A stretch of DNA of 64,000 nt, taken from a bacterium. GTDB lineage: Bacteria > SZUA-182 > DTGQ01. Position 1 is the first letter of the stretch; the number at the start of each line of letters is the position of its first letter. Position numbers and translations under genes: made by a program. Shown one piece after another: positions 8,842 through 17,770 of this stretch. The stretch lies in assembly GCA_023512255.1 (NCBI GenBank), contig JAILZY010000004.1:1-64000 (forward strand), given 5' to 3'. Below the pieces are notes generated by a model, which was not told the origin of the DNA, did not search any database, and worked only from the letters and a program-made list of their open reading frames with translations.

Positions 8842-9572
8842 AAGATCAGATAAAAGATCAGATTGATAGGCAGCCCAAGGGACACAAGGCCGCGGTTGTC
8901 CTCTCAAGCGGCGGGGCGGACTCAACCACAGCGATGGCTATTGCCGCGTGGGAAGAGGGGTTTGAGATTTATTCCCTAAGCTTTGATTATGGGCAGAAAA
9001 ACCGCTACGAGCTAGAATGTGCCCGCAAGGTGGCTAGATTTTTCAAAGTGCGGGAGCATCTCATCATCCCATTGAATCTTCGTCTAATCGGAGGATCGGC
9101 CTTGACCGCTGATGAAATCGCTATCCCCCGCCGCCGGCCCGATGAAGAGCTCTCATCTGCTATTCCGCCAACCTATGTCCCGGCCCGCAATCTAATTTTT
9201 CTTTCCCTAGCCGTAGCCTGGGCCGAGGTTTTAGGTATTGCCGATATCTTCATTGGGGTCAATGCCATTGATTATTCCGGCTATCCAGATTGCAGGCCAG
9301 CTTTTATCGACTCTTTTCAAAAAACAGCCAATCTTGGCACCCGAATGGGGACAGAGGGGGGGGAGGGGCGAATCACGATCCATGCTCCGCTGATCAATTT
9401 AACTAAGGGAGAAATACTGCGCAAAGGGCTGGCTCTGGGAGTGGATTATCATCTGACCTCAAGTTGCTATGAGCCAGATCCCTTCTCAGGCAGACCCTGT
9501 GGACAGTGTGACAGTTGCCGGATTCGACAGAGGGGGTTTGCTAGCCTTGGGTTGGATGATCCCTGCAGATAA
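8838..9572 (+). CDS. queC: 7-cyano-7-deazaguanine synthase
   Basis: 244 aa from ATG 8838, chosen because it overlaps the queE stop (ATGA) and follows AAGGAGGCC. The track's upstream start lies deep inside queE. The enzyme turns 7-carboxy-7-deazaguanine into preQ0 with ATP and ammonia. The PP-loop motif is VVLSSGGADSTT, and the C-terminal SCYEPDP...CGQCDSC motif supplies the zinc-binding cysteines. QueE and QueC act in sequence; queD is not in this window. Confidence 0.95.
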   Translation: MKDQIKDQIDRQPKGHKAAVVLSSGGADSTTAMAIAAWEEGFEIYSLSFDYGQKNRYELECARKVARFFKVREHLIIPLNLRLIGGSALTADEIAIPRRRPDEELSSAIPPTYVPARNLIFLSLAVAWAEVLGIADIFIGVNAIDYSGYPDCRPAFIDSFQKTANLGTRMGTEGGEGRITIHAPLINLTKGEILRKGLALGVDYHLTSSCYEPDPFSGRPCGQCDSCRIRQRGFASLGLDDPCR

Positions 9573-9635
9573 TGAATTTTATATAATAAAATTTAGGTAT
9601 AATGAATTATCTATTGATAGATAAGAAATTATTTC

Positions 9636-9664
9636 TTGACAATGAATTATCTATTTGTGATAAT
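9636..9664 (+). promoter_or_regulatory. Strong sigma70-type promoter upstream of the HEPN gene
   Basis: TTGACA at 9636-9641, 17-bp spacer and GATAAT at 9659-9664 (5 of 6). It should drive the HEPN, receiver and penicillin-binding protein genes. Confidence 0.65.
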
Positions 9665-9685
9665 TGAATTTTCTGAGTTTGCGGC

Positions 9686-9733
9686 TATCGAGTAAGAAGC
9701 TTTAAAGTATATCGAGTAAGGAGCTTTAAGGTA
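9686..9733 (+). repeat. 24-bp direct repeat in the leader of the HEPN gene
   Basis: TATCGAGTAAGAAGCTTTAA... occurs twice in tandem (9686-9709, 9710-9733) with two base differences. It lies between the promoter and the ribosome site ATAAGGAG, so it is within the transcribed leader and might bind a regulator or form paired stem-loops. Confidence 0.8.
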
Positions 9734-9748
9734 TAAGGAGAAAAAGAG

Positions 9749-10207
9749 ATGCATGATCCGAAAGAGATTGCCGAGGCTTACCTGCTGGAGAGCGAGATCG
9801 ACATCCAAGCGGCAAGACTGACCTATGTAAATGGTCTTTATAGCCGGACCATTCATTTTGCCCAGGAAGCAGTCGAGAAGATAACCAAGGGGTGTTTAAC
9901 TCTCCGAAACGTAGTAACCAGGGACCATAAAACATCAACCCTTTTTGTAGCTGTCTTTCAAAAAGATATTCCTGAGATTGAAAAACTCTACGAGGCGATT
10001 ACCTCTCTAGAAAAGCATGGAGCAAGAACACGCTTTCCCTTATATCAGCGCAAAGACCTGCCGCTTTGGGTACCCTCGAAGGTATACGGAGAGGCTGAAG
10101 GGATGGATGCTCTCACCAAGGGCGAGTATGTATATCGGGTACTTAAAGAATTTTTAGTCAAAAATATCGGACGGAAAGATGAATCCTCCCAGCAGCAGCA
10201 ACCCTGA
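9749..10207 (+). CDS. HEPN domain protein
   Basis: 152 aa, all-helical. Residues about 5-130 match the HEPN pattern: YLLESEIDIQAARLTYVNGLYSRTIHFAQEAVEKITKG, where the AQEAVEK helix is the hallmark. HEPN proteins often pair with a minimal nucleotidyltransferase as toxin-antitoxin or act as RNases via an Rx4-6H motif. Here no nucleotidyltransferase neighbours it and a clear Rx4-6H motif is not visible, so an RNase role is doubtful. It overlaps the following receiver gene by 29 bp, which ties the two together. Function unknown. Confidence 0.7.
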   Translation: MHDPKEIAEAYLLESEIDIQAARLTYVNGLYSRTIHFAQEAVEKITKGCLTLRNVVTRDHKTSTLFVAVFQKDIPEIEKLYEAITSLEKHGARTRFPLYQRKDLPLWVPSKVYGEAEGMDALTKGEYVYRVLKEFLVKNIGRKDESSQQQQP

Positions 10208-10580
10208 GAGTATCAGACCATATATTTTAGTCGTTGATGATGAGGAGGAGTTTCGTACAGCCCTAAAAGCCCTCCTGGAAGGAGATGGGTATGCTGTTCT
10301 TACGGCCTGTGATGGTGAAGATGCTTTTCGTTTGACTAAAAAATATGATATCCGGCTGATTATCTCGGATTTGCGAATGCCGATCTTGAACGGGATCGCT
10401 TTGCTTGAGCTGATTCGAGATCAGAATCCTCAGATCAAGGTAATCATTGTAACTGCCTATGAGGAAGTGGCCTCTTATATCAAAGTGATGAGCCTGGGTG
10501 CTTTTGAATATCTGAAAAAACCCCTGGATATGAACAAATTGAAGGAGTTGGTGGCCGGGGTTATGAGTGATGAGGAATAA
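10179..10580 (+). CDS. Single-domain response regulator (receiver only)
   Basis: 133 aa. The receiver fold is clear: acidic pocket VVDDEEEF, phospho-acceptor Asp in LIISDLRMP, Thr in IIVTAY and Lys in LKKPLD. No output domain follows, so it must signal by protein contact or phosphate transfer. It is wedged between the HEPN gene (29-bp overlap) and the penicillin-binding protein gene (14-bp overlap), so the three are tightly co-translated. No kinase is adjacent; the REC-kinase at 24.2-25.5 kb is one possible partner. Confidence 0.88.
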   Translation: MNPPSSSNPESIRPYILVVDDEEEFRTALKALLEGDGYAVLTACDGEDAFRLTKKYDIRLIISDLRMPILNGIALLELIRDQNPQIKVIIVTAYEEVASYIKVMSLGAFEYLKKPLDMNKLKELVAGVMSDEE

Positions 10581-12975
10581 GCTTACCTACCTTGTTTTTT
10601 GGGGCCTGCTGTTTGCGGTCATTGGGGTTGGCATTGGAGCAGGGTATATTTATCACGCCGCCTGCACCCTCCCTGATGTTGGCTTTTTGCGGGACTATAA
10701 CCCCGGACAGCCTACCCGAATATATGCAGACAATCGTGAGCAGATAGCCAATTTTTGCCTTGAAAAAAGGATTCCTGTTTCTTTGTCTGAAATTAGCCCA
10801 AATCTTATCAAGGCGGTCCTGGCCATTGAAGATGTCAATTTCTATCAGCATAAAGGTATCTACTGGCCCCGTGTCCTGCGTGCTTTTGGGAAAAATCTCA
10901 TCGCTGGCCGATTTATTGAAGGGGCAAGTACCATTACTCAGCAGCTGACGCGGCTTGTATTTCTCTACCCTCAAAAGACTATCGAGCGAAAAATCAAGGA
11001 GATTCTCTTAGCCTACAAGATCGAGCGGAAATACTCTAAACAGGAGATTTTGGAGCTATATCTCAATCATATCTACTTTGGACATAGTGCTTATGGTATT
11101 GAAGCTGCCGCCAGGGAGTACTTCGGGAAAAAGGCTATTGATCTGAATCTGCCCGAGGCTGCCCTGTTGGCTGGATTAATCCGGGCACCGAGCAGATATT
11201 CTCCCTTCTGTAATCCTGATCTGGCCAAAAGAAGATGCTGCGTGGTCTTGCGGAGGATGCAAGAGGAAGGCTTTATCACCGAGAAGCAGTATTGGTCAGC
11301 CTTGCGATTTCCCTTTCAATTTCGGAAAGAAGAGGAAAAAACACCCGCTTCGTATTTCGTTGAATACGTCCGCCAGGAATTGCAAAAAAAATATGGCTCA
11401 CCTGGTCTGTATAAGGGGGGCTTGAGAGTTTACACTACCCTGGATCCGGCGTTGCAGAGGATTGCCCAATCTGCTCTGCGCTGGGGATTGGAGGAGCTCA
11501 GCAAGCGGCAGGGATTTCGACCGCTGTCACCTGAGTGGTCGAGCAGCATGAGTGAAGATGAAATCCGTGAGGCTATCGAGGGGCGAAAATCTATAGCGGA
11601 AAAACTTCCGGCGCGGGTCAGAGCTGTTCTTGATGATCGGGTTTTAGTAGATGTGGCGGGATTTCACGGAGAAATTCTTTGGGATAGCATGAAGTGGACC
11701 AGGGCAAGGATTCCGGCTGAAATTCTGAAAGCTGGGGATAGGATTCTTGTTCGGATCAAAAAATATCCACCGCCGGGGCAGGAGGGGCTAATTCTCTCCT
11801 TGGAGCAGGAGCCATCGGTCCAGGGAGCCTTGGTAGCTATTGATCCGAAAACTGGCTTTATTCGGGCCATGGTCGGGGGGTATGATTTTTCGCGAAGCCA
11901 GTTTAACCGGGCCGTTCAGGCGCGCCGGCAGCCTGGCTCAGCCTTCAAACCCTTTATCTATACGGCAGCACTTCTCAAAGGGAGAACCCTGGCTGACATT
12001 ATCATTGATTCTCCAATCGTCTATAAGGATGGCATTCAGGCCAAGGGGTGGAAACCTGAAAATTATTCCGGCAAGTTCAGCGGCCCGACTACGATCCGCA
12101 AAGCTCTTGAGCGCTCCAGCAATGTGGTTACTGTCAAGCTTCTCGATCAGGTAGGAGTAAATCGGGTCATTAATCTGGCCAAAAAGATGGGCATAAGCTC
12201 TCCCCTGGCTCATGACCTTTCCCTGGCTCTGGGAACTTCAGGAGTCTCACTCCTTGAGATCACCTCCGCTTACGGCATCTTTGCCAATCAGGGAGTGTTT
12301 AATCCTCCGGTGGCTATAAAATCTATTCTCAACGACAAAGGAGAGGCGCTGGAGAGGCACGATCCATCTCCCCGCCGAGTACTGGATGCCCAAACTAGCT
12401 ATCTTATAACCTCTTTGCTCCAGGGCGTCATCCAGCACGGAACCGGCTGGCGGGCCAAGCGTCTTGGTCGTCCCTTGGCTGGTAAAACCGGAACCACAGA
12501 TGACTACATTGATGCCTGGTTTATTGGCTTTAGCCCTGAGCTAGTAGCTGGAGTGTGGGTGGGATTCGATGAGTATAAGAGTTTAGGAGAGCGGGAGACC
12601 GGCGGTGAAGCAGCCTGTCCTATCTGGGTAAATTTTATGGAGCAGGCATTGGCCGGAAAGCCCTCTGCTGATTTTCCTGTGCCTAGCGGAATCACTTTCA
12701 AACTCATTGATGCCGACACGGGGCTTTTGGCCACGCCAGATTGCCCTAGAGTCATTCTGGAAGCCTTCCGTGAGGGAACCGAACCTGAACAGTTCTGCAG
12801 CGCTCATAAAATAGCTACCGATCGCTTCTTAAGCATTGATTCTCAGGCTCCGCAGCCAAAAGGGCTGCAATCAACTGAGCAACAGCAGCCATCTCCTCAA
12901 CCACAGCCTCCCACCATGCCTGATGATCGTCGGAAGCCGGCAGATCAAGAGATGGATGAGCCTATCAATGATTAA
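10567..12975 (+). CDS. Class A penicillin-binding protein (PBP1A type)
   Basis: About 802 aa. Bifunctional peptidoglycan polymerase and cross-linker anchored in the inner membrane (helix at residues about 6-30). The GT51 glycosyltransferase domain shows IEDVNFYQHKGI and GASTITQQLTR. An OB-like insert lies around 330-420. The transpeptidase has SxxK (GSAFKPF), SxN (RSSNVV) and KTG (LAGKTGTTDDY). The C-terminus is a Gln/Pro-rich tail. Start is either GTG 10567 or ATG 10570; both overlap the receiver gene's end. Its coupling to a HEPN and a receiver gene is unusual. Confidence 0.94.
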   Translation: MMRNKLTYLVFWGLLFAVIGVGIGAGYIYHAACTLPDVGFLRDYNPGQPTRIYADNREQIANFCLEKRIPVSLSEISPNLIKAVLAIEDVNFYQHKGIYWPRVLRAFGKNLIAGRFIEGASTITQQLTRLVFLYPQKTIERKIKEILLAYKIERKYSKQEILELYLNHIYFGHSAYGIEAAAREYFGKKAIDLNLPEAALLAGLIRAPSRYSPFCNPDLAKRRCCVVLRRMQEEGFITEKQYWSALRFPFQFRKEEEKTPASYFVEYVRQELQKKYGSPGLYKGGLRVYTTLDPALQRIAQSALRWGLEELSKRQGFRPLSPEWSSSMSEDEIREAIEGRKSIAEKLPARVRAVLDDRVLVDVAGFHGEILWDSMKWTRARIPAEILKAGDRILVRIKKYPPPGQEGLILSLEQEPSVQGALVAIDPKTGFIRAMVGGYDFSRSQFNRAVQARRQPGSAFKPFIYTAALLKGRTLADIIIDSPIVYKDGIQAKGWKPENYSGKFSGPTTIRKALERSSNVVTVKLLDQVGVNRVINLAKKMGISSPLAHDLSLALGTSGVSLLEITSAYGIFANQGVFNPPVAIKSILNDKGEALERHDPSPRRVLDAQTSYLITSLLQGVIQHGTGWRAKRLGRPLAGKTGTTDDYIDAWFIGFSPELVAGVWVGFDEYKSLGERETGGEAACPIWVNFMEQALAGKPSADFPVPSGITFKLIDADTGLLATPDCPRVILEAFREGTEPEQFCSAHKIATDRFLSIDSQAPQPKGLQSTEQQQPSPQPQPPTMPDDRRKPADQEMDEPIND

Positions 12976-13015
12976 GCCGTCAATTAATTAATTCTTCTCC
13001 CTCTCCCTTCACTCC

Positions 13016-13057
13016 TCCCACCTACTAGAAGGGTTTTCGAGGGATAGGGTGGTGGGA
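13016..13057. other. Inverted repeat after the PBP gene
   Basis: TCCCACC at 13016-13022 pairs with GGTGGGA at 13051-13057, in a C-rich then G-rich 80-bp segment. It could be a weak terminator or a decayed REP-type palindrome. There is no T-run. Confidence 0.3.
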
Positions 13058-13142
13058 AACATCTGTACAAACCTGCAATTCCCTTGAATCCTGATTGGAA
13101 AGAAGGTAATATTAAAATGTTATCGGAGATTAAGCTTGCATT

Positions 13143-14885
13143 ATGGAGATCAAACTTGCTAAAACTGCTGGTTTTTGCACCGGTGTCCAGCGGGCGATGA
13201 ACATTTTGTTGGACACAGCTCGACGGGAAAAGCCGCCGATCTATACCTTTGGGCCGCTCATCCATAATCCCCAGGTGATCGCTCTACTTGAGAGGCGGGG
13301 AATTGTCGCTCTGTCTGATCCTGAATCAGCTCCCTGCGGCACGCTGATCATCCGCGCCCACGGCATTGCGCCCAAAACCAGACAGTTTCTGAAAAAGAAG
13401 GGATTCAAGCTCTGTGATGCCACCTGTCCTCATGTGGCTCAGGTGCAGTCGATCGTCAAGTCTCACAGCCGAAATGGATATGATATTATCATCATTGGTG
13501 ACAAGGGACATGCCGAGGTAGCCGGTATCCTGGGATTTGCCGAAGATCGTGGAGTGGTAGTCAGCAGCCTGGCTGAAGTGGATCTTCTGTCCCTTGGGGA
13601 CAAGATCTGCGTAGTAGCTCAAACCACTCAAAATATTGAGGATTTTCAGCGGATCACTGACCGGATCCTTAGCCGCTTTCCGCAGGCCAAAATCTTCAAT
13701 ACTATCTGTTCCTCAACCCAAAAGCGGCAGGATGAGGCCATGCAGATCGCCCATCAGGTTGAAGCTATGGTCATCGTCGGGGGAAAAAACAGCGCTAATA
13801 CCGTCCGGCTGGCCAATATGGTCAGAAGTATCCCCAAGCCTACCTTTCATATTGAGGTCCCAAGTGAGCTGCCGATAAAAGAGCTTGAAAAATTTGATCG
13901 AATTGGAGTAACAGCCGGAGCATCCACCCCGAATTGGATCATTGAGGGGGTAGTGGAAAAGCTGAATTCCATAAAGCAGCGCAAGGCTCATTTCCTCATA
14001 CGCTGGCTGCTTCAGACCCTTGGATTTTTGGACCGCAGCGATCTTTTTGTCGCTCTTGGCGCTTTCAGCATTAGCTATGCAGCCAGTCTCCTGCAGGGGA
14101 TCAGACCTGATTTTCCCTTGCTGATCATCCCTGCCTTGTACGTATTTGCCATGTATCTTTTCAACCATCTGATGGATAGGCATGACTTTGAAGGCTGCGG
14201 GCCATCCAGGCTATGCGGGCTCTCCCGCTATACCATCCTGAGGCTTGGGATGGCTATGGTTTCGGTTGTCCTGGCTCTTTCGCTCTCTCTGCATCTTGGT
14301 TTCTATCCCTTCCTCTTTCTTCTTCTGGCCAGCATAGCCGGTATCATTTACAGCATCCCGCTGATTCCTCACCGGTGGCAGGTTTATGTTCAATTCAGGC
14401 GACTAAAGGATATTCCAGCCTCCAAAGATATCTTTCTGGCTGCATCCTGGGCTAGTGTTACGGTGATCATTCCGCTTCTCTATGGCGTAGATTCAGTCAG
14501 CATTCATACTGTAGTCTGTTTCATTTTTGTAGCCACCCTGGTTTTTATCCGCTCAGTGCTTCAGGATATTCGCAACATCCAGGCAGATCGGATCGTGGGC
14601 CGAGAAACCCTGCCGATCATTATTGGCCAAAAGAGGATTGAGCTGCTTTTGTTTGCCATTTCCCTGCCGGCGCTAGCTCTCCTGATCGCTGCCGGATATT
14701 TCGGCTGGACCACTTCGGTGGGCTATGCCCTCACCCTGTGCATTCTGTTTGCCTGGATATTTCTTTTGCTTTCTCACTATAGTGCCCTGCCAAAGGGAGT
14801 TTTCTCCAAGCTGATTATTGACAGCAATTTCATTTTAAGCGGTCTTGTAGCTATGTTCTGGAACATCTTTTTATATCGTTCTTAA
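13143..14885 (+). CDS. ispH: IspH (HMBPP reductase) fused to a UbiA-type prenyltransferase
   Basis: 580 aa in one frame. Residues 1-280 are IspH, which makes IPP and DMAPP from HMBPP with a [4Fe-4S] cluster. The three cluster cysteines are Cys12 (GFCTGVQRA), Cys95 (DATCPHV) and Cys189 (NTICSST), with the substrate-binding His of LIHNP and RAHGI. Residues about 295-580 are a polytopic UbiA-family domain. Its aspartate-rich motifs are NHLMDRHD (341-348) and DIRNIQADRIVGRETLP (475-491), which bind prenyl diphosphate through Mg2+. UbiA enzymes attach prenyl chains to aromatic or other acceptors; the acceptor here is unknown. Length is roughly IspH plus UbiA, so the fusion looks intact rather than a sequencing error. 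Confidence 0.9.
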   Translation: MEIKLAKTAGFCTGVQRAMNILLDTARREKPPIYTFGPLIHNPQVIALLERRGIVALSDPESAPCGTLIIRAHGIAPKTRQFLKKKGFKLCDATCPHVAQVQSIVKSHSRNGYDIIIIGDKGHAEVAGILGFAEDRGVVVSSLAEVDLLSLGDKICVVAQTTQNIEDFQRITDRILSRFPQAKIFNTICSSTQKRQDEAMQIAHQVEAMVIVGGKNSANTVRLANMVRSIPKPTFHIEVPSELPIKELEKFDRIGVTAGASTPNWIIEGVVEKLNSIKQRKAHFLIRWLLQTLGFLDRSDLFVALGAFSISYAASLLQGIRPDFPLLIIPALYVFAMYLFNHLMDRHDFEGCGPSRLCGLSRYTILRLGMAMVSVVLALSLSLHLGFYPFLFLLLASIAGIIYSIPLIPHRWQVYVQFRRLKDIPASKDIFLAASWASVTVIIPLLYGVDSVSIHTVVCFIFVATLVFIRSVLQDIRNIQADRIVGRETLPIIIGQKRIELLLFAISLPALALLIAAGYFGWTTSVGYALTLCILFAWIFLLLSHYSALPKGVFSKLIIDSNFILSGLVAMFWNIFLYRS

Positions 14886-14897
14886 GGAGTTAGTCAT

Positions 14898-16355
14898 ATG
14901 GAGCCACTTTCTGATATTATCAATGGATTACCTAACTTTTGCGGACTTGAAACCCTAGTAGAAGAGACTATGGCTCGGAGCTTGCCAGCCTTTCTCGGTC
15001 GCACCTCGGTAGATCTAAGTCGTCTGGAATCATCCTTTGGGATTGCCCTTCACATGCACCAGCCGCTGATTCCGGCAGGTGGGCCGGATTTTAAAACTGC
15101 GGCCATTATCAGCAACCTGCAATATATGATGGAAAATCAACATATTCATGATAATCACAACGCCCCTATCTTCGCTCAGTGTTATGCCCGTATGGCTGAT
15201 TTCATCAAGGAGCTGGTCGATGAGGGGAAAAATCCCAGGGTGATGCTGGACTACTCAGGCAATCTCTTCTATGGGCTTCGCCAAATGGGCAGGGGTGATA
15301 TTTTGGAAAAATTTCAAAAGGTTATGTCTCAGGAGCCCTACAGCCGCTGTATCGAATGGCTGGGAACCATGTGGTCGCACGCCGTAGCCTCCTCTACCCC
15401 ACCTGCTGATATAAAACTCCACGTTCAGGCCTGGCAGCAACACTTTGCTTCGCTTTTCGGCTGGGATGCCCTGGCTAGGGTCAGGGGATTCTCACCCCCG
15501 GAGATGCATCTTCCGATACATCCTGATGTCTGTTATGAATACATCAAGACACTAAAAACATGTGGATTCCGCTGGCTCATGGTTCAAGAGCACACTATCG
15601 AGAACCTGGATGGCAGCCGCATCCGAAAGCCTCATCTGCCACACCTTCTAGTGGCTAGAAATTCGCAGGGTGATGAGGTGTCAATGATCGCCCTGGTGAA
15701 GACCAGGGGCTCTGATACTAAGCTAGTGGGACAGATGCAGCCTTATTATGAAGCCAAGGGGCTTAGCCGGCAGGAGTTTGGAGGACGGATGGTGCCGCCC
15801 TTTGTTCTCCAAATTGGAGATGGAGAAAATGGTGGGGTGATGATGAACGAATTTCCAGCAGCCTACAAGACTGTCATGCGCCAGATCGGAAACTCAGGCA
15901 CCGTCTGTTTGGGTGGCAGTGAGTACCTTGAGCTTCTTGAGTCAGAGGGAATTAACCTTGAAAAGGCTGCTTTCCCAGTTCAGCCAGTAGGGCAGAAAAG
16001 AATCTGGGATCGGGTTCCTCATCCTAATCCTGAGGCGGTCAGACGAGCTATTAGCGACCTTGAGAGAGAGGACCGCAGCTTTCACCTGGATATGGGTTCC
16101 TGGACCAATGACCGCAGTTGGGTCAAGGGATATGAAGGGGTCTTGAGCTCTATGGAGCAGTTAAGCGTCCTATTTCATCAAAAGATTGATCAGAGGACAG
16201 ATATTGATAAGAGAAGCCCTGCTTATCAGCGGGCCCTTTTTTATCTCCTGGTTAGCCAGACCAGTTGCTATCGGTACTGGGGACAGGGAATCTGGACCGA
16301 CTATGGGCTTGAAATTTGCCGGCGGGGAATAGAATTTATAGAGCGCGAGTTTTAA
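14898..16355 (+). CDS. Glycoside hydrolase family 57-like protein
   Basis: 485 aa. Near residue 50 it has IALHMHQP, the conserved region 1 of GH57 (His-Gln-Pro). Later blocks WLGTMWSHAVASS and FSPPEMHLP resemble regions 2 and 3, where the nucleophile Glu sits. GH57 enzymes act on alpha-glucans (amylases, branching enzymes, 4-alpha-glucanotransferases). I cannot place the general acid Asp with confidence, so activity is inferred. No signal peptide, so cytoplasmic. ATG is preceded by TAAGGAG and lies 12 bp after the IspH-UbiA gene. glgA at 46-48 kb would supply a matching glucan pathway. Confidence 0.72.
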   Translation: MEPLSDIINGLPNFCGLETLVEETMARSLPAFLGRTSVDLSRLESSFGIALHMHQPLIPAGGPDFKTAAIISNLQYMMENQHIHDNHNAPIFAQCYARMADFIKELVDEGKNPRVMLDYSGNLFYGLRQMGRGDILEKFQKVMSQEPYSRCIEWLGTMWSHAVASSTPPADIKLHVQAWQQHFASLFGWDALARVRGFSPPEMHLPIHPDVCYEYIKTLKTCGFRWLMVQEHTIENLDGSRIRKPHLPHLLVARNSQGDEVSMIALVKTRGSDTKLVGQMQPYYEAKGLSRQEFGGRMVPPFVLQIGDGENGGVMMNEFPAAYKTVMRQIGNSGTVCLGGSEYLELLESEGINLEKAAFPVQPVGQKRIWDRVPHPNPEAVRRAISDLEREDRSFHLDMGSWTNDRSWVKGYEGVLSSMEQLSVLFHQKIDQRTDIDKRSPAYQRALFYLLVSQTSCYRYWGQGIWTDYGLEICRRGIEFIEREF

Positions 16356-16408
16356 TTCCGAAGGCTGGTGGTGGGGGGAAAAGAAGGAGAGAGGGGAGAG
16401 CTTTTGAG

Positions 16409-17770
16409 ATGAAAAATGCCAGTGTGCCGCTGATGCTTCTGGTTTTCTTCATAGCTCTTTTTCCCCAGCGGCTGGCTGCCGAGGATGCTGATGACTGTGC
16501 CAAAGCTAGAGAATGGTATGAGAGAGGGGTTGCCCTAAGCAACTCTTCGGGTGAGGAGATAGCTTGTTATCAGAGGGCGATAGAGCTTTGCCCGCAAGAT
16601 GCGGCCAGAGCCCATGAGCGGCTTGGCATGATCTATAAGGCCCGCGGAGAGCTTGATTTGGCCATCGAGGAGCTTCAGCAGGCCTGTAAAGGAGGGGCCT
16701 CTTCTGAGCCTCACACCAATTTGGGTGAGGTGTACCGGATGCAGGGTAAATATGAGTTAGCCATCCATGAATTTCAAACTGCGCTCGATATCAGAGAAGA
16801 TGATCGCCGTGCTCAGGCTAACCTGGAATATCTCTATCGGAGAATGGGCCGAGATGATTCTCCTGAGGATGAGAAATACTCCATGATTGCTGTCCCTATG
16901 TTCGGGAGGGAACCTGGATTTAGTCTGTCTCAGGGAATAACCTCGGTTGATCTGAATCTGGAATCCATGATGGTCAGGCGGGAGTGGATAGCCCCGATGG
17001 AGAGGCCGGTTGATATCTGGAGACTGACCTGCGGAATTCGCTCCGGGCTGACCAATGACCTTATGGTGGGAGTGATCCCCAAGCTGCTCTGGAAAAAGGT
17101 TTACATTCGTGATCTATGGGGGCATGAGTCTCAACCTGCGGTTTATGGCCTTGGAGATACGATGGTTTTACTCAAATATTGCCTCTGGCATTTCAGACAG
17201 ACCGCTTGGTCTATCTCCCTGGGCCTTAGCCTACCCACAGGTGATGAGCATAAGACGAGCTGGTATGGCACCCAGCAGTACTCCATTCCGCTGGGCTCTG
17301 GCAGGTATGAATTTATGCCCGGAGTGGCTTTCAGCACAAGCCTTCGCCACGTAGGATATCTTCATGCCAATGCTCATTATTTCCTTGCCCGGCGCAGGGA
17401 AAGTGGGCTTGATCCTGGAGATGAGCTAAGCTATAATCTTGCTCTATGCCGCCCCATTTCTCTGATTGGCGAGCCATATTTTTTCTCCCTGCCGGTCAAA
17501 GGCCTGGTGGGAGAGATAGAGCTGAACGGGAGCTGGCGGGGGCAAGGGGAGGGGCCAAAAGCGCAGTTTGGACCAGAATACTACGGAACAAGTAGCAAGG
17601 CCACCTTTGCGGGTGGGAATATGCTCTCCTGGGCTTGCGGGCTTCAGCTTCTAGTGTATGGGAATATGAAGATTGAGATCGGAGTGCAGGTGCCGGCCCT
17701 GGTCCCTGACCATCCCTGGAGCAAGAGGCCTGTTTATCGAATTGGATGGACGAGGTTTTTCCCCCGATGA
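16409..17770 (+). CDS. TPR protein with probable C-terminal outer-membrane beta-barrel
   Basis: 453 aa from ATG 16409, chosen because it starts a clean signal peptide (MKNASVPLMLLVFFIALF... cut near LAA-ED) and follows a GA-rich ribosome site. The track start lies inside the GH57 gene. Residues about 25-150 carry three TPR repeats. Residues about 165-453 are rich in alternating aromatic strands and end in RIGWTRFFPR, as in barrel proteins related to the phenol-degradation MetA group. It probably sits in the outer membrane with TPRs in the periplasm. It overlaps the next gene by 4 bp. Confidence 0.65.
   Translation: MKNASVPLMLLVFFIALFPQRLAAEDADDCAKAREWYERGVALSNSSGEEIACYQRAIELCPQDAARAHERLGMIYKARGELDLAIEELQQACKGGASSEPHTNLGEVYRMQGKYELAIHEFQTALDIREDDRRAQANLEYLYRRMGRDDSPEDEKYSMIAVPMFGREPGFSLSQGITSVDLNLESMMVRREWIAPMERPVDIWRLTCGIRSGLTNDLMVGVIPKLLWKKVYIRDLWGHESQPAVYGLGDTMVLLKYCLWHFRQTAWSISLGLSLPTGDEHKTSWYGTQQYSIPLGSGRYEFMPGVAFSTSLRHVGYLHANAHYFLARRRESGLDPGDELSYNLALCRPISLIGEPYFFSLPVKGLVGEIELNGSWRGQGEGPKAQFGPEYYGTSSKATFAGGNMLSWACGLQLLVYGNMKIEIGVQVPALVPDHPWSKRPVYRIGWTRFFPR

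Noticed and set aside
9749-10207. HEPN/MNT toxin-antitoxin pair
   Set aside because: No nucleotidyltransferase gene is adjacent on either side, and no clear Rx4-6H motif is visible.
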